Origin: Portunus trituberculatus | Lineage: Eukaryota; Arthropoda; Malacostraca; Decapoda; Portunidae | Length of the DNA: 64,000 nt | Direction: 5' to 3' | NCBI RefSeq assembly: GCF_017591435.1 | Contig: NC_059289.1 | Span: forward strand, 19,141,773 to 19,205,772 | In this document: positions 23,071 to 31,019 of the stretch, piece by piece | How the letters are laid out: every line of letters starts with the position of its first letter | Numbering within the stretch: the first letter of the stretch is position 1 | Notes under the pieces: model-generated | Told to the model about the DNA's origin: nothing | Seen by the model: only the letters and a program-made list of their open reading frames with translations | The model's database searches: none | Program-made: the position numbers and the translations under genes

Positions 23071-26000
23071 AAGTTTAGGATGTCGAGATTTATTAAAGCA
23101 GCAGTTTACAAATCCTTGAGAAATTTTCCCTGACTCAGTGTGAATAAAGCAAATCTTGAGAGAGAGACTAACATCCAACTTAGAATCGTTGTTGCCACAG
23201 CCACTTGCCAAATCTCATACAAGTACGTTTTAGTAGTGTTGAATCCCAGCACCCTCCACTCACACCAGGATGGTGGCGGTGACGTTGTTGGTGTTGGTGG
23301 TAGTGGGGGTGAACTCGCTTTTATCTGCCAAAAGAGGGAACAAACACCATTAGTGCAATTATTACTTTTTAAAGGCTATAACAAACTTACACATTATTGT
23401 GGTGATATTTTCTTTTATAGACTTACTTGGTCTATCACCCACAGACTGCCTCACATTCCTCCTTCGACTCGAAGTTATTGTCGTTACCAGAACAGCCACC
23501 GTACACGAACGGTTCACATGACCGTTTGCTTTGATCGTAATACCATCGCCATAAGTTTTTAAAGCACGTCCCGATTTCGAAATCTTGGTAACACACCGAG
23601 GGAGACTTGGCCGAGCCTGTTGTAACTTTTGTTGTGATTTCTGTCGGAGGTACTGGAGTGCAAGACAAGTTGTATTATTAAACGGTGTTGTTCCGAGGCT
23701 AAGCAAAGGCGTCATTAAGTACAACATCAGACTTACCAGAACTGTGGCACGATGCAGAACACCATTCCTTGTTCAGGAAGTTATTACGGTTTCCACCGCA
23801 ACCGTTGTAGCTGAAAGACTTGCAGGTCCGCGTCAGCGAGTCGTAGTAGTAACGTATGGTAGCATTTTGGCAGTGGCCCGCGTCTGGCGGCAAGAAACAA
23901 TCAGCAGACAGGCCAGTTTGTGTTATCTCTGGGATGGGGGAAGGCATAGTTGTGGTGGTGGTAGTGGTGGTGGTGGTGGTGGTGGTTTGCTGGGTAGTGT
24001 GCGTAGAGGGCGCAGCGGTGATACCTGAGAGGCAATTATAATTAGGAATGAGTGGATCCATGGTAATTACAGGCACTCAGTTAATACGTAAGAAGTTGGT
24101 CTATAATTATTGTAAGTGGCTACGCATGTCAAGCATGTTCAAGTGTGCAAGTCTTACTTAAGCAGACGGCCTCGCAGTATTCCCTAGTGAGGAAGTTATT
24201 TTCATTGCCACCGCATCCTGTATAAGTGAACGGAACGCAGGAACGAAGGGAGGTGACGTAGTAGTAGCGAATCATTCTGCCAGTACAGTCGCCCACGGTG
24301 AGCGATAGGAAACACTGGGTAGGTTGCATCGCCGGCTCGGTGGTGGATACTGAAACGAAACTATGTTTATTATATACACATGCGCTGTTAAATTTCAGAC
24401 AATTATTCATCGTTATATTTCCATGCAATATAATGACATTTGTCACCTTAACTTTGGGTTAGCTCTTGACTTTTGTTACCGTTTCTGGTTATGAGGCTCG
24501 AGGAGACCTATTTACACTCCACCCTTATAGGTCCGCTTTCGTGTGAGAGGAACGGACTCATTTACATGTTTACTTGGTGCGCGTGTGTATGTGCATGTAC
24601 ATGTGTGTGGCGAGAGACGTGTGCAAGTGCATCAACTCTCGGGGCACCTGGCGTTTTGTGTGAACCGGAGTTGGGGGACGGAGGGAGAGGAACGTGTGCC
24701 AGTACACCAGCACTCTACGTTAGTCACCTGGTGCGGGGACTCGACAGGCTTCTTCGCAATCATTCTTGTAAATGAAATTGTTGCCGTTCCCCTCACAGCC
24801 GCCGTAGATGAAAGGTTCACAAGCCTTTGTTGTGGAGTTGTAGAAGAACCGTTGTTTTGATCGTTCGCATGGGCCTTTTTCAGGTTGTAAATTGCAGTAT
24901 GCAGGACGCAGGTCGTCGGAGGCTCGGATGGAAGGAGTAGTAGAGACGGAAGGTGGTACTGTAAATAATTGTAATGTAATTGTGTACCGACTCCCCACTG
25001 TAACATGGTTTTAATCTCTATTACACTTGTAAGGACAAAATACTCACTTGTTAAGTGGCCGCAAGTCCTCTTACATTCTTCCAAAGTGTGAAAGTTATTG
25101 GCATTGCCCTCACAGCCGCTGTACCCGAAAAGGAGGCATCTGCCTTCCTTGTAACTGTAGTAATACCTATACATGAACTGCTCACAAGATCCGGTGTCTG
25201 GAGAAAAGAGACACACCTCCTCCGTTGGCCGTTTGAAGATTGTGGGCTGCATCTTAATGTCAATGCCTGAAGTAAAAAAAAAAAAAAAAAGCCTTAAATC
25301 TACACAAGCAAGTTAAACATGCAAGCTACAAACACCCCTCCACCACAACCTAACTTAGATCAAAGCAGAGCGTCTTTGTCACATGTATACTACTACAGTA
25401 TACATATCAGTGAAATAGAACCGAGTACTTCACACTATAAACGTATGCTATAAACATCAATGGGATGAGAACTGAATGTTAAACTTTGAAAAGTGAAAAC
25501 AAGTTCTTACAATCTTTGTTACTGCAGACGTGTCCACCTTGCACACATTCACACCAATTGCACTGATTAGGTTTCCACCACGAGCCGTCTGTGCAAGCTT
25601 CTGTCCCCGTCTCGTGTTCGTAATCTGAAGTGGGGATTTCATTTTTATTACACTAGCCATGCAGGTTTCTTTAGTTATATAATATTAGATATTCATTCAA
25701 CATATCTAAATTAAAAGTTATGATTGCAAGTATTTGTTTTAGTATGTAAAAGATAAGGACTCACTGTCCGGGCACAGTTTTGTTTCACAGTCTGCAGAGG
25801 CGTCCCTGCGACATGTACACCAATAGCACTCTCGCTTCCAACGGCTATCTGGAGAACAGGTGCCACTTGATGGTGGGGATCGTGGCTCCCAGATTCCTGT
25901 TGGGTTGTGAATAGGAATAGTTCTATAGTAAAAGGCCACATCAAAAACGGTATCACATGAAATAACCAAATCCTCAGATACCCATCATTTGGACTTTACC

Positions 26001-26523
26001 ATTACAAAATTATTTCCTGAAGTGACGCCATACTTTACACATTCTTACCAGAGGTCCTGATTTCCATCATCTTGATGTCTCGGACGATTGTCTTTGCGTC
26101 AGAAATCCATCGTTGCTGGTCGGCAAGGGACTGCTGTGCTTGCACTGCCATGCACACATCCCATGCACACGTACCTATTGGAACAATAAATACATCGTCC
26201 CGTCATTAAATTTTCTATGTACACAAAGTCGCTGTGGGCCGCATCACACATAACACAAGAAAATAAGGGAGGCTACAAGATGACAAACCTACACGCGGCA
26301 GTACCTGTTTAATCATACATACCTATTTTACACATCATCCGGCCAATAATTTTGTCTAATTTTATTCTGATGCTCCTTATTGACTTAAGTGGTGCACAAA
26401 AACAAAGGACTTACCCACATGGGCCACAAGTTCCTCATCTCGACCAATAATAACGTTGAGCTCTTTAGCACATAGGTGTCTGATGCGCCCCATAGCCTGG
26501 GGCGTGGCACGACATGGGTCCTC
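23070..26523 (-). CDS. multi-exon secreted-type protease inhibitor: pacifastin x2 plus Kunitz x5
   Basis: Ten exons with consensus GT/AG sites were read on the minus strand: 26523-26415, 26174-26049, 25896-25765, 25624-25511, 25266-25048, 24958-24728, 24349-24158, 24024-23737, 23652-23427 and a possible last exon from 23324. All junctions checked are phase 1, so each domain is a symmetric, shuffle-ready module. The order is a Cys-containing helical N-terminal region, two pacifastin light-chain domains, then five Kunitz/BPTI domains, one per exon. The signal-peptide exon is not seen; it would lie past the microsatellite or gap. Both families normally inhibit serine proteases, for example in the crustacean prophenoloxidase cascade, but none of the five Kunitz P1 residues is Lys or Arg (Glu, Glu, Thr, Gln, Phe). 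The precise role is unknown. Confidence 0.85.
23089..23094 (-). terminator. AATAAA polyadenylation signal of the inhibitor gene
   Basis: AATAAA on the minus strand about 165 bases after the TGA of the possible last exon. It is the first such signal downstream. Confidence 0.45.
23260..23324 (-). CDS. possible last exon, Thr/Asn-rich tail
   Basis: A good acceptor (CTCTTTTGGCAG) precedes ATAAAAGCGAGTTC. In the phase used by all other exons it encodes a Lys-Ser-Glu-Phe start, then a Thr/Asn-rich run and a stop at 23260. Whether it is translated depends on the stop codon ahead of the preceding donor; otherwise it is 3' UTR. Confidence 0.45.
23427..23652 (-). CDS. inhibitor exon: Kunitz domain 5
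   Basis: Acceptor TGCACTCCAG. A Thr-rich linker leads into a full Kunitz domain with six cysteines: [20 protein letters not shown], then [16 protein letters not shown] and CEAVC. The residue after the second Cys (P1) is Phe and P1' is Lys. A TGA follows the final Gly at 23435, yet a strong donor (CAA|GTAAGT) lies nine bases further on. Confidence 0.85.
23737..24024 (-). CDS. inhibitor exon: poly-Thr linker and Kunitz domain 4
   Basis: After acceptor CCTCTCAG the exon encodes about twelve consecutive Thr residues from an (ACC)n-like repeat, a likely O-glycosylated spacer. The Kunitz domain follows: [41 protein letters not shown]1 is Gln and P1' is Asn. The donor is CTG|GTAAGT. Confidence 0.85.
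24158..24349 (-). CDS. inhibitor exon: Kunitz domain 3
   Basis: Acceptor TTTCGTTTCAG, donor TAA|GTAAGA. All six cysteines are present: [41 protein letters not shown]1 is Thr with Gly at P1', the only domain of the five with a small P1' residue as in canonical inhibitors. Confidence 0.85.
24728..24958 (-). CDS. inhibitor exon: Kunitz domain 2
   Basis: Acceptor ATTTACAG, donor CAG|GTGACT. A Ser/Thr/Pro linker precedes [35 protein letters not shown] and CEEAC. P1 is Glu and P1' is Arg, which is not trypsin-inhibitor-like. Confidence 0.85.
25048..25266 (-). CDS. inhibitor exon: end of pacifastin domain 2 and Kunitz domain 1
   Basis: The first codon, completed across the intron, is the last Cys of the second pacifastin domain. 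The Kunitz domain is [41 protein letters not shown]1 is Glu. The acceptor has a long T tract ending TTACTTCAG and the donor is CAA|GTGAGT. Confidence 0.85.
25511..25624 (-). CDS. inhibitor exon: pacifastin light-chain domain 2
   Basis: The motif is [28 protein letters not shown] with the sixth Cys supplied by the next exon. This fits the family pattern C-x(9-12)-C-N-x-C-x-C-x(2-3)-G-x(3-6)-C-x(4)-C. Acceptor CCCCACTTCAG, donor ATT|GTAAGA. By alignment with known members the P1 position would be Asn. Confidence 0.85.
25765..25896 (-). CDS. inhibitor exon: pacifastin light-chain domain 1
   Basis: [29 protein letters not shown] gives the six-cysteine pacifastin spacing, with Tyr in place of the usual Asn and no Gly in the third loop. 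It is therefore a divergent member. Acceptor CAACCCAACAG, donor ACA|GTGAGT. Confidence 0.8.
26049..26174 (-). CDS. inhibitor gene exon, helical Cys-containing region part 2
   Basis: It joins the upstream exon in phase 1 to give [19 protein letters not shown] and then a helical [20 protein letters not shown] stretch. I do not recognise the domain. Acceptor CCAATAG, donor CTG|GTAAGA. Confidence 0.65.
26415..26523 (-). CDS. inhibitor gene exon, helical Cys-containing region part 1
   Basis: Encodes [18 protein letters not shown], then [18 protein letters not shown], ending at GG|GTAAGT. The acceptor is ATCCCTACAG. Upstream on the minus strand is a (TG)n tract rather than a normal polypyrimidine tract. 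An in-frame ATG at 26541, preceded by a stop, is an alternative start, but it would give a protein without a signal peptide. Confidence 0.6.
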
Positions 26524-26551
26524 CTGTAGGGATTCATCACAGTCAGCCATT

Positions 26552-26978
<427 letters not shown>

Positions 26979-27478
26979 NNNNNNNNNNNNNNNNNNNNNN
27001 NNNNNNNNNNNNNNNNNNNNNNNNNNNNNNNNNNNNNNNNNNNNNNNNNNNNNNNNNNNNNNNNNNNNNNNNNNNNNNNNNNNNNNNNNNNNNNNNNNNN
27101 NNNNNNNNNNNNNNNNNNNNNNNNNNNNNNNNNNNNNNNNNNNNNNNNNNNNNNNNNNNNNNNNNNNNNNNNNNNNNNNNNNNNNNNNNNNNNNNNNNNN
27201 NNNNNNNNNNNNNNNNNNNNNNNNNNNNNNNNNNNNNNNNNNNNNNNNNNNNNNNNNNNNNNNNNNNNNNNNNNNNNNNNNNNNNNNNNNNNNNNNNNNN
27301 NNNNNNNNNNNNNNNNNNNNNNNNNNNNNNNNNNNNNNNNNNNNNNNNNNNNNNNNNNNNNNNNNNNNNNNNNNNNNNNNNNNNNNNNNNNNNNNNNNNN
27401 NNNNNNNNNNNNNNNNNNNNNNNNNNNNNNNNNNNNNNNNNNNNNNNNNNNNNNNNNNNNNNNNNNNNNNNNNNNNNN
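26979..27478. other. assembly gap of 500 N
   Basis: Exactly 500 N, so a fixed-size scaffold join rather than a measured gap. Confidence 0.99.
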
Positions 27479-27484
27479 ATTAGT

Positions 27485-27560
27485 ACAGTAAGCCCCCACA
27501 TTTAGCGATCCTATTAGTCTGCCGAAACCATCGCTAAATTGGAATTTCGCCAAATTTGAA
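27485..27560. repeat. transposon-end-like sequence
   Basis: ACAGTAAGCCCCCACATTTA followed by GCGATCC and a nearby CATCGCTAAATTGG resembles termini of pogo/Tigger elements. No matching right end was found. Confidence 0.3.
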
Positions 27561-27765
27561 TACTACTTTAAAGAGGGAAAAATATCAATCAGTCTTTTGT
27601 CCACCCAAAGTCCCCACTTCGAATCCCCATTTACAGCTGCAACATCGCCACCTTCACGAGAATCAGCACCCTCCGACCCACTAGCCCCTAAAACTTGGGG
27701 ACGTTTAGTTTTTCGTTTCCGCTAACTCGGGAAGTTTGGCGAGAAACGCACAAAATAGCCTCTAT

Positions 27766-28278
27766 TTACATACTGATTACAATTGGAAATTCAAGAAACG
27801 AGTGAGTACAAATGGTGTTCTGCCCACAAGCAACTCTTTCTCTTTGCAATCCAAAAAACCAGAAGTCTCTAGATGCTATGGTTACCAAAATATCACAGGT
27901 TGAATGAGGTGGTATAACCGGTGTATGTGGCCTTACGTCCGATCGGCGCCAGCGGCCTTGGCTACAGCGATAGAAAACGGGCCCCTTGTATCCTCTCTCT
28001 CTCTCTCTCTCTGGTGATGGTGGTAGAATGTCCTCCCCCTCGGTGGTTGAACCTCCTATATCCATATCAGAGCCAAGAATATCGCTATCTTCGCTTTCTA
28101 TTATTGTACAAACTGTTAATTCCAATGCCCTTTCGATACTACTCTCATTCAAAAGTTGTCTCCCCGCAACATGACGAGAGACCCGAAGTGTAGAAGTAAG
28201 GCGCGTGGAAGAGGTGATGGAATCGGACACCGTGGAATCACTTTCGCTCTCATCATCCATCGTGGAAGTTGGTGACAC
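27766..28278 (-). CDS. unrecognised open frame with an acidic N-terminus
   Basis: 170 residues from ATG. The N-terminal third is rich in Asp/Glu/Ser (DDESESDSTVSDS, ESEDSDILGSDMDIGG). Then come a (GA)n-encoded RERER, basic QGRWRRSD and an uncharged tail. Acidic N-termini of this sort occur in piggyBac-type transposases, and the sequence just upstream has CGATCGACGT/CTATCGACGT words. A chance frame is possible; I assign no function. Confidence 0.3.
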   Translation of the reverse strand: MSPTSTMDDESESDSTVSDSITSSTRLTSTLRVSRHVAGRQLLNESSIERALELTVCTIIESEDSDILGSDMDIGGSTTEGEDILPPSPERERERGYKGPVFYRCSQGRWRRSDVRPHTPVIPPHSTCDILVTIASRDFWFFGLQRERVACGQNTICTHSFLEFPIVISM

Positions 28279-28531
28279 ACTGACCTATAGGCTATAGCAC
28301 ATGTTTACTCCCGATGAGTGTTGCCAACTCACAACCAAAGAAAACGGGAAGAAAATAGCCAAAATATAGCACAAAACGCCCAAACGTCGATCGACGTGCC
28401 CCGAGTCTTGCGTGATGAACGTCTATCGACGTTCCTGAGTAGGAGGGATTAGTGGAGGCCATGGTGATAGCAAAACTCGCTAAACAGCGAGGATGGGAGC
28501 ACAAAAAATGAGTGCACACACTGGATAGTTG

Positions 28532-28610
28532 GATAAAAGTAGATATGGAGACAGGTCACTATGAGCCTCACTCAAACCCTGTAATATACAACTAGGTAAA
28601 TACATACACT
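28532..28610 (+). mobile_element. LINE 3' tail fragment (same family as 31020-34068)
   Basis: GTAGATATGGAGAC and ACAACTAGGTAAATACA match the 3' end of the minus-strand LINE at 31020-31080, here in plus orientation and truncated at the 5' side. Confidence 0.7.
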
Positions 28611-28697
28611 TTCTGATGGGATAAGGTTGGCTGGGTAACCAGCAGACAACCATGGTGACTAACACACCCACACACTCACTAAACACCAAACCTTTCA

Positions 28698-28699
<2 letters not shown>

Positions 28700-28758
<59 letters not shown>

Positions 28759-28760
28759 AC
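28700..28760. repeat. (TC)n tract, (GA)n in the sense of the kinase exon
   Basis: Lies immediately downstream of the kinase exon donor on the minus strand; the intron begins GTGAGAGATAGAGAGAG. Confidence 0.95.
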
Positions 28761-28967
28761 CTGCTTGAACAATAGCCGAGCTTCAGTCTCTGGGATTGTC
28801 GTCCTCTCTCCAATGTAGTCATACAAATCTTTGCAAGGTTCTGGGCGCTCAAGCACCAGGTAGAAACACTCACCGGTGTCCAAACAGTGTAAAAGCTTTA
28901 TCACGTGTTCTATGTGGGAGACTCTTAACAGCATTGTCACTTCTCTTGGAACTAGCCGCCCATTCAT
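28761..28967 (-). CDS. PIM-like Ser/Thr kinase exon (N-lobe end, hinge, start of C-lobe)
   Basis: 207 bases, 69 codons, open in phase 0 at both ends: acceptor (CT)nCAG, donor CAG|GTGAGA. The protein starts MNGRLVPREVTMLLRVSH, with the alpha-C Glu in PREV, and continues VIKLLHCLDTGECFYLVLE. The hinge is ERPEPCKDLYDYIGER, and the double-Pro ERPEP hinge is characteristic of PIM kinases. It ends in EARLLFKQ just before the catalytic loop, which would be on a later exon. It joins in frame to the exon at 43531-43670, which is on the opposite strand of a different contig. PIM kinases are constitutively active cytoplasmic survival/growth kinases. Confidence 0.85.

Positions 28968-28969
<2 letters not shown>

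Positions 28970-29060
<91 letters not shown>
28970..29060. repeat. (GA)n tract, (CT)n in the sense of the kinase exon
   Basis: On the minus strand it is a pure CT run of about 90 bases ending in the CAG acceptor of the kinase exon, so it serves as the polypyrimidine tract. Confidence 0.95.
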
Positions 29061-29062
<2 letters not shown>

Positions 29063-29100
29063 AATGTGATTTTAATGCTAAAATTCATTTCTTCACTTAC

Positions 29101-29248
29101 CTGTTTTTCATACAAAAAACTAGCAATTCCACTGTCACTTACTTTCATCCGCCAAGATTACAAAAATTTCCGCCTGGTGCTATGCCTGCCAGCGCGGTGC
29201 CCGGCACTGCCGATGGGATCGGCTGCACTGCCCCTCAGTTAATTTTCA
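29101..29248 (+). repeat. left inverted terminal repeat of the DIRS-like element
   Basis: CTGTTTTTCATACAAAAAAC, TTCCACTG, CTTACTTTC and AGATTACAAAAATTTC occur in the same order as in the reverse complement of 36721-36870. Confidence 0.8.
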
Positions 29249-29286
29249 TGAGCATTGAAAAAGACTGGGGGAGGAAGGGAGGACAC

Positions 29287-29347
29287 CTGTTTTTGTATGA
29301 AAAACAAGTAAGTGAAGAAATTAATTTTAGCATTAAAAATTACATTT
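29287..29347. repeat. inverted copy of 29061-29121
   Basis: GTATGAAAAAC, then AAGTAAGTGAAGAAATTAAT and TTTAGCATTAAAA are the reverse complement of sequence left of and into the left ITR. The pair can fold as a stem with about 165 bases between arms. DIRS elements are known for an internal region complementary to their ends. Confidence 0.75.
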
Positions 29348-29744
29348 CTATCACAGACACCTGTTTTTCATATAAAAAAAACTAGCAGACTCCAACATTT
29401 AAGGAGGTGGGAGTAGACAGGAAGAAGCAGACGTAAAGGGTGAAATAATTGTTGTGGAGACACTAACCCGTGGTAGAGGTTGACGTGGAGAAGAGGGTGC
29501 TGGAGAATGCAACCAGGTGCATGGGAGTACTCCATGACCCATGTGCCTCAAGAATTAGAGCCCAGATGACCAGTGGTGAGTGTCCTAGGAGTGCCTATGC
29601 CTATGATTGGAGGGGAGCTGAGGAGAGCCCATCCCAGCTACTGACCCTCTACCCCCTGGCTGAAGGTACCAGGACTGTACAAACAACTCACCAAGTGCCA
29701 CCCTGAGCAGACTTCCAAGGTCTGTGCATGGCCAGGCGAAGGAG

Positions 29745-30540
29745 TTAGTCAATCACATGTCCAGTAGTGACCACTGGACCCAAGGCAAAGATATCTCCCT
29801 CCTGTCTTACTATTTCCCAGAGATAAGGGTCAGCGAAGACCAAAGGCGTCCTCCAGCAGGCCGCCCTCAAGATAGTGGGAAAAGAGCAGTTCCTCCACAG
29901 GAGCATAGAGGTAGCAATGCCATGGATGTCGTGGGTACAGACCTTTAGCTCACGGCAGGAAGAGTCAGGGAAGAAAGTGTGGGCTGATTTGATGACATCC
30001 AATAGGAAGAAGGAAATTGCTCCTTTGGACATAGGTCTGGAAGGACATCTAACAACAAGAAAGAGGTTACGGGATCTTGTAGGCGAAGCCGTCCTATGCA
30101 GGTAGTGATGAAGCGCCTGAATGGGACATAGTAGTCTCTCCACATCCTGAGAACCCACGACGGTGGCAAAGCTCTTAATACAAAACTCCCGAGGAGTACT
30201 GTGGGCGTCCGTATCCATCTTGGCAATAAATTTAGGAAGATAAGAGACCAGCAGATCCTGTCCCTGCCAGCTCGTCTTGTGAGAGAGTGCTTGGATCTCT
30301 TCTACCCTCTGTGCTGTAGCAAGAGCAAGCAGAAAAAGACTTTCTAGTCAGTTCTCTGATAGACGAGAGCCGCATAGGTTCAAAGAAAGCCGTGGTTAGG
30401 AAGCGAAGAATGACATCCAAGTTCCAGGAAGGCCGAAGATTCCTGCTAGGCCTCTGTGGCTGGGAAGAGCAGGCTCTAATAATAAGCCTCAGCACCTGGT
30501 CGTTGTTGAGGTCCAACCCTCAGATTGCCAGGACGCTGTG
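29745..30540 (-). pseudogene. DIRS-like tyrosine recombinase
   Basis: Frames include NLDVILRFLTTAFFEPMRLS, then (after a shift) VERLLCPIQALHHYLHRTAS, THDIHGIATSMLLWRNCSFP and CWRTPLVFADPYL. These match the catalytic boxes of DIRS recombinases. The box normally read H-x-x-R is HDIH here, so the catalytic Arg is lost, while the C-terminal Tyr (DPYL) is present. At least one frameshift separates the halves. It is inactive. Confidence 0.75.
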
Positions 30541-30542
30541 AA

Positions 30543-30811
<269 letters not shown>

Positions 30812-30898
30812 CATTTGCTAATATTTTAGACACAAACGGGACACATGTAGCTTATCTTTCGAGAGGAAGAGGGGAGGAGGGAAGGAGAGGGAACGAAG

Positions 30899-30901
<3 letters not shown>

Positions 30902-30981
<80 letters not shown>
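30902..30981. repeat. (GA)n microsatellite
   Basis: Pure GA run abutting the 3' end of the LINE that follows. Confidence 0.98.
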
Positions 30982-30985
<4 letters not shown>

Positions 30986-31019
30986 GAAAATTTGTTGTTT
31001 TGTGTTTGTGTGTATTTAC

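Noticed and set aside
23585..24028. 147-residue plus-strand open frame
   Set aside because: Antisense to the fourth and fifth Kunitz exons; its Val/Gly run is the complement of the Thr codons.
24632..25252. Single long minus-strand protein combining two Kunitz regions
   Set aside because: It reads through an intron and leaves the Kunitz frame. Splice sites at 25048 and 24958 explain the domains better.
28796..29242. Open frame with long Arg-Glu repeats
   Set aside because: Produced by the (GA)n tract; it runs antisense to the kinase exon. The frames at 30588-30821 and 42510-42728 are likewise repeat artefacts.
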